Origin: CAZAMB01 sp964486335
GTDB lineage: Bacteria > Planctomycetota > Phycisphaerae > UBA1845
Direction of reading: 5' to 3'
NCBI GenBank assembly: GCA_964486335.1
Contig: CAZAMB010000006.1
Span: 173,080 to 237,079, forward strand
DNA: 64,000 nt
The first letter of the stretch is position 1. Every line of letters begins with the position of its first letter. Of this stretch, positions 25,067 through 34,249 are shown one piece after another. The notes beneath the pieces were generated by a model. The model was given only the letters and a program-made list of their open reading frames with translations. It searched no databases and was not told the DNA's origin. The position numbers and the translations under genes are program-made.

Positions 25067-26956
25067 TTGCATAGCAAATCGCGCGAATGGACTTTGTCAT
25101 TGCCAACGGCCATTCTGCTGATCGTCGCCGGGGCGGTGGAAGTTGGGCGGTCGCAGGCTTTTGCAGCCGAACCGACGCTGGTTGAGCGGTTTCAATCGCA
25201 CATTAACTATCTGGCCGACGACAAACTCGAGGGACGTGGCGTCGGGTCCAAAGGGATCGAACTCGCTTCCGAGTACATCGCCAAGCATTTCAAGGATGCG
25301 GGTCTGGAACCGGCCGGGGAAAACGGCACTTATTTTCAAACGTTCGCCATTTCCCTGAGCCGCAAATTGACGGATTCGAATCGACTGTCGTTTCGGGGCG
25401 ACGAAGTCAAACGAGAACAAGGGCGTGACTTCATCCCGCTCAGTTTTTCCTCGAGCGGCGCATTCCAGGGGAAGATCGCGTTCTGCGGTTATGGAATCGT
25501 CAATCCGGATCGAAACCACGACGATTTCGCCAAAGTGGACCTCAAGGGAACGGTGGCGCTGATGCTCGACGGCGAGCCGCGAGACTGGGCTGACGCAAAA
25601 GGGAATCCGACGAAACACTCGTTTCGCCGTGACAAAGTGTATAACGCAAAGGACCGCGGGGCGATCGCCGTAATGTTCGTGAATTCCCGCCTCGACCTGG
25701 GTGAGGAGGACGTGCTCACGCCTTTTGAATCTGAAGGCGCTGATGATTACGGACTGCCCGCGGTGCATATCAAACGAGAAATCGCGATTCAGCTCATCCA
25801 GACCGCAGGAGGCGGTCAGATGGACGAACTGCAAAAGGTGATCGACGCCGGGCGCAGCGTGTCGAACGTGCTTGCGCACGCCGAGGTCACGGGCGAGGTT
25901 CGCTTTGAAAAGACGTCCGCGCCGACTCGCAACGTGCTTGGCGTTCGCCGAGGCGAAGGTCCCTTGGCCGGAGAATTCGTCGTCGTCGGCGCGCATTACG
26001 ACCATTTGGGCGTGCGCCGTCCGATGATGCGGCGGTTCAAGGAAGGGAAACTGGTGGCGGAAGCGACGGAACCGCAGATTCACAACGGCGCGGATGACAA
26101 CGCTTCGGGCGTCAGCGGATTGATCGAAATTGCCCGGATGTTCGCCCCGCTGCCGCCGCCGAAGCGCAGCCTCTTGTTCATTGCTTTTACGGCCGAGGAG
26201 ACCGGTCTTCAGGGCAGCAAGCATTACATGGAGAAGCCGTTCGCGCCAGCGGACAAGACGATCGCCATGTTGAACATGGACATGATCGGCCGATTGGGCA
26301 AGGGCGACGACAAGTTGATCGTCATGGGCGCGAAGAGCGCGAAGGAGTTTCCGGAAATCCTTGAAGCTGCCGGAAAGATCGGCGGACTGTCGATTGCTCC
26401 GGGTGTGGACAGCGGGGGACGCAGCGACCATGGAGTATTCGTCCGGCAGGGGATCCCGTCGATGCATTTCTACAGCGGGAATCACTCGGATTATCACAAG
26501 CCGAGCGACGATGCAGATCTGATCAACGCGGAGGCCGGAGCGAGAATCACGACCCTCGTATTTGAAACGGCCAAGGCGCTGGCAGACCGGGAGGCTCGAC
26601 CGACGCCGCAAGAAGAAAAGCCCGAAGCGCGCCCCGCCGACCCCCACGCGGCGCTGGGGGAAGCCGATGCTGACAAACTTCCTTCGTTTCGCGTGGTCAT
26701 GGGATTGTCGCCGAGCTATGCGGACGACGGAAAGTCGGGCATGGGCGTGGACGCGGTCAGTCCGGACGGGCCGGCGGACCGGGCCGGAATGAAGGCGGGC
26801 GATCGGATCATCCGCATCGCGGGCAAGCCGGTGGCCAACATTTATGATTACATGGCGTCGACGCGAAACAACAATCCGGGCGACGTGGTCGAAGTGGTTG
26901 TCGAGCGGGACGGCAAGGAGCAGACGCTCAAAGTCACGCTGTCCTCGGCCCGATGA
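25067..26956 (+). CDS. Secreted M28 metallopeptidase with PA insert and C-terminal PDZ domain
   Basis: This is a zinc aminopeptidase of family M28. The metal ligands appear in order: GAHYDHLG, NGADDNASGV, TAEETGL, NMDMIGR and SDYHKPSDD. A protease-associated (PA) domain lies at about residues 125-260. A PDZ domain (GVDAVSPDGPADRAGMKAGD) occupies the last 90 residues. The 629-residue protein starts at TTG 25067, because AAGGAG lies seven bases upstream and a signal peptide (SREWTLSLPTAILLIVAGA) begins at once. The longer frame from GTG/ATG 24983 would bury that signal. It probably trims peptides in the periplasm. Confidence 0.9.
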   Translation: MHSKSREWTLSLPTAILLIVAGAVEVGRSQAFAAEPTLVERFQSHINYLADDKLEGRGVGSKGIELASEYIAKHFKDAGLEPAGENGTYFQTFAISLSRKLTDSNRLSFRGDEVKREQGRDFIPLSFSSSGAFQGKIAFCGYGIVNPDRNHDDFAKVDLKGTVALMLDGEPRDWADAKGNPTKHSFRRDKVYNAKDRGAIAVMFVNSRLDLGEEDVLTPFESEGADDYGLPAVHIKREIAIQLIQTAGGGQMDELQKVIDAGRSVSNVLAHAEVTGEVRFEKTSAPTRNVLGVRRGEGPLAGEFVVVGAHYDHLGVRRPMMRRFKEGKLVAEATEPQIHNGADDNASGVSGLIEIARMFAPLPPPKRSLLFIAFTAEETGLQGSKHYMEKPFAPADKTIAMLNMDMIGRLGKGDDKLIVMGAKSAKEFPEILEAAGKIGGLSIAPGVDSGGRSDHGVFVRQGIPSMHFYSGNHSDYHKPSDDADLINAEAGARITTLVFETAKALADREARPTPQEEKPEARPADPHAALGEADADKLPSFRVVMGLSPSYADDGKSGMGVDAVSPDGPADRAGMKAGDRIIRIAGKPVANIYDYMASTRNNNPGDVVEVVVERDGKEQTLKVTLSSAR

Positions 26957-27108
26957 TCGAGTTTTTTCCGAACCGGATTCAAGGCGCACCCCTCGAAAAA
27001 CACCGCCAAGATTATTGACAGAGCGCGAGTGTCGAGCGACCATCTCCTCCAATCGATAAGACAGGTTTCGAAGTTGATCTTACCGCCGAAACCGAGACCC
27101 TTGTTCGG

Positions 27109-27951
27109 ATGACGGTCGGCACCGGCGAAGGAGGCGCGACGACTCGTCGCCGAGCCTATCCCTCGTCCGCCGAGCAAACCATGCTTCGAGCGATCTTCAC
27201 GATCATCGCCATGTCCCTGGTGGTTGTTTTCGTGGGCGGCTTCGCGCTTGTTGTAGGCCTCGTGTATCCATCCCGCCGGCTGGTGGCGATTTGCTCGCTG
27301 ATCTGGGCACGGGTCGTGTTGTATTGTTCGGGAACGCAACTGACTGTTGTGGGCAAAGAGATGGTGGTCGGCGGGTCGCCCCGATTCTACATGGGCAATC
27401 ATCAAAGCGCGCTGGACATCCCGATCCTGGTGGCGGCCTTGGGCGGCGATGTTCGTTTCCTGGCGAAAAATACGCTGTTTTACATTCCCATTTTCGGATG
27501 GGCCATGTCGAGATATGGATACGTTCCAGTGCATCGGGGCGACGCGCGGACGACCCATCGCTGCTTGGAAGTGATGCTTCGTCGGCTCCGGCGAAATCCG
27601 GTCTCTTTCGCGGTGTTTCCCGAAGGCACGAGAAGCCGCGATGGACGGCTGCTGACCTTTCGGCGCGGGACCATGAAGATCGCACAGCGGTCCGGTTTCG
27701 ACGTCGTTCCGTTTTCAATCGAAGGATCGGCCGCGGTGCATCATCGGGACCGGCTGTTGCGCGCCGTTCCCGGTCCGGTGACACTGGTTTTTGGTCAGGC
27801 AATTCCCGCCGCCGAAATCGTGGAAATGTCGTCCGCCGAATTGCAGCGTCGCGTCGTGGCGATGGTTGCGGGACAGATGGGGCTTCCCGTCGAGCCGCCA
27901 TTGACGCAAGATCGGCCGGCCTTGGCGGAGGCGACCTCCTATGTCGGCTGA
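27109..27951 (+). CDS. 1-acyl-sn-glycerol-3-phosphate acyltransferase (PlsC family)
   Basis: This PlsC/LPLAT acyltransferase transfers an acyl chain to the sn-2 position of lysophosphatidate or a related lysolipid at the inner membrane. The catalytic HX4D motif is NHQSALD (His98 and Asp103). FPEGTRSRDG forms the glycerol-phosphate-binding site, and an N-terminal membrane helix spans about residues 25-60. The product is 280 residues from ATG 27109. ATG 27181 (256 residues, closer to family length) is an equally reasonable start, and neither has a strong ribosome site. Its end overlaps the start of the next gene by 11 bases, and it opens the lipid gene block. Confidence 0.92.
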   Translation: MTVGTGEGGATTRRRAYPSSAEQTMLRAIFTIIAMSLVVVFVGGFALVVGLVYPSRRLVAICSLIWARVVLYCSGTQLTVVGKEMVVGGSPRFYMGNHQSALDIPILVAALGGDVRFLAKNTLFYIPIFGWAMSRYGYVPVHRGDARTTHRCLEVMLRRLRRNPVSFAVFPEGTRSRDGRLLTFRRGTMKIAQRSGFDVVPFSIEGSAAVHHRDRLLRAVPGPVTLVFGQAIPAAEIVEMSSAELQRRVVAMVAGQMGLPVEPPLTQDRPALAEATSYVG

Positions 27952-30900
27952 TCGGTCGAACTCGCCGCAGCGCATCCGGGACCGGCTCGCGGGTCAGCAC
28001 ATCCTCATCACGGGTTCCACGGGTTTCCTGGCCAAGGCATTTGTTGAAAAACTCCTGCGCGGCGTGGACACGATCGGCGGACTGCACTTGCTGGTGCGCT
28101 CGCGGTCCGACGGGGTCTCGCCGCGCGATCGCGTTCGGAAAGAAGTGCTTCGGTCGAGGGTGTTTGACCGGCTTCGGGCCGCGATGGGCGATGGATTCGC
28201 GACGCTGTGCGAGGAAAAAATCCACGTCGTCGGCGGCGACCTGATGCGCGATCGGCTGGGCATGGACGCCGCGACCTATCGCACACTGACGAAGCAGATC
28301 ACGCTTGTCGTGAACAGCGCGGCCACCGTGACGTTTGACGAGCGGCTCGATGAAGCGGTTCAATTGAACACGCTCGGTCCCGGCCGTTTGCTTCGATTCG
28401 CGCGAGACTGCGGCGACGCGCCGATGATGCACGTCTCGACTTGTTACGTCAGCGGCGTTCGCAAGGGCGTTGTCGTGGAGGATTTCAGCGCGCCGGAGGC
28501 CGCCCGCGAGTCATTGCCGCGACGAGCGAGCCAGGGCGAATTCGATCTTGACGCGATCGTCCAGGCGCTGATCGGAGAGGGCGAAGAGATTCGACTCCGC
28601 TTCGGCGCGGACACCGAGGCTTGCCGTCGACAACTCATCGACGCGGGAATGCGCTGGGCGCGTACGCATGGCTGGAACGACACATACACATTCACCAAGT
28701 GGATCGGCGAGCAACTGCTGGTGCGCGACCGGGGCGGCGTGCCGCTTGTCGTTTTTCGCCCGGCGATCATCGAGGGCAGCTTTGACGAACCGATGCCCGG
28801 ATGGATCGACGGGCTGCGCATGGCCGATCCGATCATCGTCGCCTACGGTCGCGGAAAGCTCAATGAGTTTCCGGGTCGCGAGGAGATCGCCATCGATCTG
28901 ATTCCGGTGGATTACGTCGCCAATGCGATGATCGCGACGCTCCCGACGAAACCGGCCAGACACGACGATTTGCGGAGCACCGAAACGACACCGTCGTCGA
29001 ACGAAGGACCAACCGCAGACACGCCGAGCAGTTCGTTGCCGGCGGTGTACCAGTGTGCCTCGAGCGATCGGAATCCGTTTCTTGTTCGGAGGCTGCGACG
29101 GGCGCTGGAAACCGCGTTCATTCAACGTCCGATGAACGGCGACGACGGCAAGCCGGTCCATCCGGGGCCGCTTCGCCTGATCGAGCGGGATCGGTTTCTC
29201 GCGCGATGGGAGTCGCGGCAGCGGAGAATCGCGCTTCTTCGCCGGTGGCTGAAGCGACTGGGCGTGGCGGATCGGCGTCTTCGCAAGCTCGCCATCATCG
29301 CGCGGCAGATCGAGCAAGTCGTTTACTTCGCCAAGATCTACTCACCCTACACTCATCTGGATTGCCGGTTCGCGGACGACGGACTGCGGCGCGTGGCCGA
29401 ACAGCTCCATCCCGACGACCGCGCGGCATTCCCCTTCGACGCGAAGTTGATCGACTGGGACGACTACATCATCAATCGCCACGTGCCCGGCCTGTTGTCT
29501 TTTGTGCTGGGTACCGGCGGCCAACCGTCGTCGCGCATTCGGGGAATCTCATCGAGGGACGACACCCCAACAACGAATTCCGTGCGCGATGGCGACTCCA
29601 TCTTCTCTGTTTTCGAGCGAACGGCCGCGAGGTTGCCCGAGAAACCAGCTCTTCAGATTCGCCGCGAAGGACGATGGGTGCGGTACACATTTGATGAGGC
29701 CCTTCGCGCGACGGGTACGATCATGCGCAGGTTTCTGGAACGGGGTCTTCTGCCGGGCGACCGCGTGGCGATCTGCGCGGAGAACGGACCGGAATGGGGA
29801 TTGGCCTATTTGTCGATCATGCGCGCGGGAATGACGGCGGTTCCGCTTGATCCGCAGTTGCCGCCCTCGGAGGCCTGGGCAGCCGCACGATTCGCCAGGG
29901 CCCGGCTCATGTGCGCCGGCGCGACCACGTTTGAAGGATTGTCCGCGCATCGATGCGACGAAGACGCGGAGCTGGTCAAACTTCGCGAGCCGCTCATTCC
30001 GCCCGCCGGCGCGACCCGTGACGCGGAACCCGACTCGGTATCGGTCGAGGAAGCGGCGATCGCGTCGATTCTCTTCACTTCGGGCACGACGATCGCGCCG
30101 AAAGCGGTACCGTTGACGCATCGCAACCTGCTCTCCAACGCTTCGGCGCTATTGCGCGTGCATCCGATCCGGCCGGCCGACGAGATGCTCTCGGTGCTGC
30201 CGCTCTATCATGCGTTCGAGTTCACCGGCGGATTCCTCGTGCCGATGGTCTGCGGCGCGACGGTGACCTATGTGGACCAGCTTAAAAGCGCCGAAATCCT
30301 GACAGCCATGCAGGCCACGGGCACGACGATCATGCTGACCGTGCCGAGACTGCTGAAGATGTTTCACGATTCGATTCAAAACAGCGCGGCTTCGGGCGGG
30401 TTCTTGAAGCGATGGCTGTTTGCGTTTCTCGGATTCGCGTCGAATCTGTCGGGCGGTCGCATGGGACGGCAGCTGTTCGGCGTTGTTCATCGCAAGTTCG
30501 GCGGTCGGTTGCGGATGTTCGTCAGTGGCGGATCGCGCCTCGACCCCGAGTTGTTTCGGGCCTTTCGCCGCATGGGGTTTGTGGTGTATGAAGGATACGG
30601 ACTCACCGAAACGTCACCGGTGCTCACGGTCACGCCGCCGGGAGGCGCGAAGGCGGGATCGGTCGGTCCGCCACTACCCAACGTTGAACTCGCCATTCGC
30701 AACCAGAATCTCGAGGGCATCGGCGAGGTCTGGGTTCGCGGCCCGAGCGTGATGGCCGGGTACATCGACGATTCGGAATCCACGGCGGAAGTCATGGTGG
30801 AGGGATGGCTTCGCACGGGCGATCTTGGCAAACGCGACGAAGAAGGTTTTCTGCACCTGACCGGTCGGTCCAAGGACCTGATCATCTCCGGCGCGGGCAA

Positions 30901-32260
30901 GAACGTGTATCCCGATGAAGTCGAGCTTCGTTACAAGGACCTTCCCTATACCAAGGAACTTTGCGTGTTCGGGCTGCCGGCTGACGACGGCATCGGCGAT
31001 ATCGTTCATGCGGTGATTGTCGTCGATGAGGCCAACGCTTCGGGCATGGACAGTTCCTCGATGGAACGCGAAATCCGGCTCGCAGCCGAAGCGATCGGCG
31101 AGTCGCTGCCGACTCACCAGCGGATCACGGCCATGCACTTCTGGTACCGCGACCTTCCCAAGACAACGACGATGAAGGCCAAACGAGGGGAGATTCGCGA
31201 CGTGGTGGCCTCCAGCGTGGGCGCTTCGGGACCGCACGCCGCACCCGTCAGCGCGGCGGACACTCGGCGCGATGAAAAAGTAAGCGAGTCGTTCGCGGCC
31301 GTTCGGCGCATCCTGGCCCGGCAGTCCAAGCGCCCCGAAACGGCAATTCACGCAGATTCGCATTTGTTGCTTGATTTGGGAATCGACAGCATCGGCAAGG
31401 TGGACCTGATCGGGGCGATCGAAGCCCAATTCGGCATGCGCATCGACGACAAGAAGGCGACGGCCATCGCTCGTGTGTCCGATCTCCTGCGGGCGATCGG
31501 CGATCGACTTCCGATCGGCAGCGGGACGCGCGGCGAGGCCTGGCGACGTTTGGTGGCAAGCGCCGGTGGAGGATCGACCAACGGATGCCATCGACCGGCG
31601 CCGGGACCGGCAAGGTGGCTGGCGCGCGGTACGGTCAATGCCTTCATGAACAGCTACGTTCGCGTGCGTGCGGCCGGACTCGAGAACATTCCGGCGAGCG
31701 GGGCGTTCATCCTCGCGCCGAACCATTCCTCGCACCTCGATTCGCCGGCCGTGGTAACGGCCGTGAACGGTCGGCGGCGCGTCTGGGTCGCCGGAGCCGA
31801 GGATTATTTCTTCGACACGCGACTGAAACGCTACGTCTTCGGGCGGCTGCTCGACACCATTGCGTTCGACCGTCACGCGGACGGACTCTCAGGGTTGCGC
31901 CGCTGCGGCGAGGCGCTCTCGCGCGGCGACGGATTGCTGCTGTTTCCGGAAGGAACGCGCTCACGCGACGGGCGGATTCAACCGTTCAAGGTCGGTGTGG
32001 CCGTTCTGGCGATCGAACGGAATGTGCCGATTGTCCCCGTGTTCATCGATCAGGCGTTCGACCTGCTGCCCAAGGGGCGAAAGTTCGTTCGGCCGGGCGT
32101 TGTCAAGGTTCGATTCGGTAAGCCGATTGCCCCTCCGGCAACGGATGAAGCGGTCGATCATTACGCCGCGGCGCAGGAACTGACGCGGCAGGTGCAGGCG
32201 AAAGTCGAGGCGCTTTGCGGCGAGGGATTCGGCAGCCGAGCCGGGAGCGGCGCCGCGTGA
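27941..32260 (+). CDS. Four-domain lipid enzyme: fatty acyl reductase, AMP-ligase, acyl carrier, PlsC acyltransferase
   Basis: The 1439-residue protein joins four catalytic units. Residues 1-340 are an NAD(P)-binding fatty acyl reductase (TGSTGFLAK near 24; Tyr249 and Lys253 of YTFTK). The FAR C-terminal domain runs to about 525 (KIYSPYTHLDCRF, IDWDDYI). Residues about 545-1105 are an acyl-AMP ligase with FTSGTTIAPKAVPLTH near 711, GYGLTETSP near 885, RTGDLG near 958 and the catalytic Lys region KTTTMKAKRG near 1073. Residues 1125-1195 are an acyl carrier domain with the pantetheine serine at Ser1150 in GIDSIGK. Residues 1215-1439 are PlsC (His1262, Asp1267; FPEGTRSRDG). The ligase could load a fatty acid onto the carrier, the reductase release it as aldehyde or alcohol, and PlsC acylate a glycerolipid. 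The layout recalls ElbD of myxobacteria, which makes ether lipids. Confidence 0.9.
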   Translation: MSADRSNSPQRIRDRLAGQHILITGSTGFLAKAFVEKLLRGVDTIGGLHLLVRSRSDGVSPRDRVRKEVLRSRVFDRLRAAMGDGFATLCEEKIHVVGGDLMRDRLGMDAATYRTLTKQITLVVNSAATVTFDERLDEAVQLNTLGPGRLLRFARDCGDAPMMHVSTCYVSGVRKGVVVEDFSAPEAARESLPRRASQGEFDLDAIVQALIGEGEEIRLRFGADTEACRRQLIDAGMRWARTHGWNDTYTFTKWIGEQLLVRDRGGVPLVVFRPAIIEGSFDEPMPGWIDGLRMADPIIVAYGRGKLNEFPGREEIAIDLIPVDYVANAMIATLPTKPARHDDLRSTETTPSSNEGPTADTPSSSLPAVYQCASSDRNPFLVRRLRRALETAFIQRPMNGDDGKPVHPGPLRLIERDRFLARWESRQRRIALLRRWLKRLGVADRRLRKLAIIARQIEQVVYFAKIYSPYTHLDCRFADDGLRRVAEQLHPDDRAAFPFDAKLIDWDDYIINRHVPGLLSFVLGTGGQPSSRIRGISSRDDTPTTNSVRDGDSIFSVFERTAARLPEKPALQIRREGRWVRYTFDEALRATGTIMRRFLERGLLPGDRVAICAENGPEWGLAYLSIMRAGMTAVPLDPQLPPSEAWAAARFARARLMCAGATTFEGLSAHRCDEDAELVKLREPLIPPAGATRDAEPDSVSVEEAAIASILFTSGTTIAPKAVPLTHRNLLSNASALLRVHPIRPADEMLSVLPLYHAFEFTGGFLVPMVCGATVTYVDQLKSAEILTAMQATGTTIMLTVPRLLKMFHDSIQNSAASGGFLKRWLFAFLGFASNLSGGRMGRQLFGVVHRKFGGRLRMFVSGGSRLDPELFRAFRRMGFVVYEGYGLTETSPVLTVTPPGGAKAGSVGPPLPNVELAIRNQNLEGIGEVWVRGPSVMAGYIDDSESTAEVMVEGWLRTGDLGKRDEEGFLHLTGRSKDLIISGAGKNVYPDEVELRYKDLPYTKELCVFGLPADDGIGDIVHAVIVVDEANASGMDSSSMEREIRLAAEAIGESLPTHQRITAMHFWYRDLPKTTTMKAKRGEIRDVVASSVGASGPHAAPVSAADTRRDEKVSESFAAVRRILARQSKRPETAIHADSHLLLDLGIDSIGKVDLIGAIEAQFGMRIDDKKATAIARVSDLLRAIGDRLPIGSGTRGEAWRRLVASAGGGSTNGCHRPAPGPARWLARGTVNAFMNSYVRVRAAGLENIPASGAFILAPNHSSHLDSPAVVTAVNGRRRVWVAGAEDYFFDTRLKRYVFGRLLDTIAFDRHADGLSGLRRCGEALSRGDGLLLFPEGTRSRDGRIQPFKVGVAVLAIERNVPIVPVFIDQAFDLLPKGRKFVRPGVVKVRFGKPIAPPATDEAVDHYAAAQELTRQVQAKVEALCGEGFGSRAGSGAA

Positions 32261-32976
32261 GCGTCGAGCCCTTTGCCAAGCCGATAAGAGCTGCCGTTTT
32301 TTTTGACGTGGATGGCACGTTGGTCGATTCCACGATCGCCCATTACTTTCGTTATTTCATGTTTCGACGCCTCCGGGGAATGCATGCAAAGTTGTGGTAC
32401 TTCGGATTTCTGGTTCGGTGCGGGTATTACATGGTCCTTGATCGCGTTGATCGCGGTCGGCTCAATGTCGTGTTCTACCGAAACTATCGCGGCTTGAACG
32501 CAACCGACGTTCGATCAATGGCGGATGATTGTTATCACGATGAGATCGTACCCCGACGGTTTTCGGAATCCGACGCTTGCCTTGAGGAGCACCGCCGCGC
32601 CGGACGTGCGATCGTTTTGGTGACGGGATCCATCGACTTCATCATGGCCCCGCTCGCTCAGGACATCGGAGCTGCGGCCGTGCTCGCTGCGTCGCTGGTG
32701 GAACGTGACGGCTGCTTCACGGGCGAGCTGACCGGCCCGCCGGTGGGCTATGAAGAGAAGGCCATTCGCGTCCGACGGTACGCCGAAAACGCCGGAATGG
32801 ACCTGCACCAGTCTCATGCTTACGGCGACAGCTACGCCGATATGCCCATGCTCGAAACCGTCGGGTTTCCACACGCGGTGAATCCTGATCGAAAACTGGC
32901 AGCGCTGGCGCGGCAACGCGGCTGGCCGATCCATCGCTGGTCCGTTCCCTCGCAGGGAGCACACGAGAACCGATGA
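32257..32976 (+). CDS. HAD-IB family phosphatase
   Basis: This is a haloacid-dehalogenase-superfamily hydrolase of the IB (SerB/CicA-like) group. Motif I is FFDVDGTLVDST with the nucleophilic Asp, motif II is LVTGS, and the C-terminal motif is GDSYADMPML. The 239-residue length is typical. GTG 32257 is chosen because it overlaps the TGA of the fusion gene (GTGA), indicating translational coupling; the longer frame from 32215 runs inside that gene. HAD-IB proteins of this type often accompany PlsC-type acyltransferases and may dephosphorylate a lipid phosphate intermediate. Substrate unproven. Confidence 0.88.
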   Translation: MSVEPFAKPIRAAVFFDVDGTLVDSTIAHYFRYFMFRRLRGMHAKLWYFGFLVRCGYYMVLDRVDRGRLNVVFYRNYRGLNATDVRSMADDCYHDEIVPRRFSESDACLEEHRRAGRAIVLVTGSIDFIMAPLAQDIGAAAVLAASLVERDGCFTGELTGPPVGYEEKAIRVRRYAENAGMDLHQSHAYGDSYADMPMLETVGFPHAVNPDRKLAALARQRGWPIHRWSVPSQGAHENR

Positions 32977-34202
32977 GGGCGCTTGTCTACCGCAAAAGCG
33001 TCCCGCGTTATGCGCTGCTCAAGCTGCTGGGCCCGCAGTTTCGGCGACTGTACACCAGCGGCCTCGCGCCGCTTTCGCTCGTCGAGATTCCCGAGCCGAA
33101 GCTGCCCTCGCCGCGCTGGGTGCGGATCGCCCCGAAGCTGGCCGGATTGTGCGGCTCGGACCTCGCGACGATTTGTGCCAAGGGAAGTCCCTATCTCGCG
33201 CCGGTCACCTCCATGCCATTTGTCATGGGACACGAACTGGTCGGCACGGTGACGGAAATCGGCACCGACGTAACCGGCGTCCGAGTCGGCGATCGCGTCG
33301 TGCTCCATCCGGCGCTGGGCTGTTTCGTTCGCGGCATCGAGCCAATGTGCGATGCGTGCGCCGGCGGATGCGATGCCTTGTGCCGAAACGTGGCACGAGG
33401 AGCGATCGCACCGGGCATTCAGACCGGATATTGCCGGGACACCGGCGGCGGATTCGGGCAAAGCCTCGTCGCCCACGAGTCGCAGGCCTATCGCGTACCC
33501 GACGATCTCGACGACCAAGCGGCCGTCCTGATCGAACCGTTCGCGTGCGCCTTGCACGGCGCGCTGCGCGTGTCACTCGGTGAGCGCGATACCGCCCTCG
33601 TGATCGGCTGCGGATCGATCGGTCTGCTGACCATTGCCGCGCTGCGCGCCGTCGGCTGCAAGGCTCGCATTGTCGCCGTCGCGCGGTACGATCATCAGCG
33701 GCGGATGGCGATATCGCTGGGCGCAAGCGAACTGCTCGATTCGCCGAAAAGGTTTGCTGATCGATACCGGTTGTGGGCCAAGTCGCTTTCCGCCGAAGTG
33801 CTCAAGGCCGAGCTGGGCAAGCCGATGGTGATCGGCGGCGCAGATGCGGTGTTCGACTGCGTGGCCTCGTCGCAATCCATCGACGACGGCGTGCGATTCA
33901 CCACGAGCGGCGGTACGCTCGTGCTCGTCGGGATGCCGGGGACGCCCTGGGGCGTCGACTGGACGCCGATCTGGTTCAAAGAGCTGACCATTCGCGCGGC
34001 CTACGCCTACGGACACGAGCGGATCGGCGGCGGCGTCCGCGATACGTTTGACCTGGCGATCGAGCTGATGCAAACGTGGCAGGATCGACTCAAGCCGCTC
34101 CTCGGCGAACCGTTTGAATTGAAGGACCATTGGGCGGCGATCCGCCAGGCACTGAACTCCGGTCGTACCGGAATCGCTAAGACGACGTTTGCCGTGAGCT
34201 AG
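32973..34202 (+). CDS. Zinc-dependent medium-chain alcohol dehydrogenase family protein
   Basis: This 409-residue MDR-superfamily oxidoreductase has catalytic zinc ligands Cys60 (GLCGSD) and the His87-Glu88 pair (MGHE). A structural-zinc lobe carries four Cys in the segment CDACAGGCDALC and just beyond. The Rossmann motif is VIGCGSIGLL near residue 210. It probably interconverts an alcohol and an aldehyde. In this context a fatty alcohol, fatty aldehyde or glycerol-type substrate is plausible but unproven. The ATG overlaps the stop of the HAD gene as ATGA. The N-terminus has an extra basic segment (about residues 8-30) compared with short ADHs. Confidence 0.88.
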   Translation: MRALVYRKSVPRYALLKLLGPQFRRLYTSGLAPLSLVEIPEPKLPSPRWVRIAPKLAGLCGSDLATICAKGSPYLAPVTSMPFVMGHELVGTVTEIGTDVTGVRVGDRVVLHPALGCFVRGIEPMCDACAGGCDALCRNVARGAIAPGIQTGYCRDTGGGFGQSLVAHESQAYRVPDDLDDQAAVLIEPFACALHGALRVSLGERDTALVIGCGSIGLLTIAALRAVGCKARIVAVARYDHQRRMAISLGASELLDSPKRFADRYRLWAKSLSAEVLKAELGKPMVIGGADAVFDCVASSQSIDDGVRFTTSGGTLVLVGMPGTPWGVDWTPIWFKELTIRAAYAYGHERIGGGVRDTFDLAIELMQTWQDRLKPLLGEPFELKDHWAAIRQALNSGRTGIAKTTFAVS

Positions 34203-34249
34203 CGGCGTGATGACAATTGACTCACGTTGTTCGTACCGGAGGACTGTGC

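Noticed and set aside
25097..27052. 651-codon minus-strand frame opposite the M28 peptidase
   Set aside because: All M28 zinc motifs and the PDZ domain are on the plus strand.
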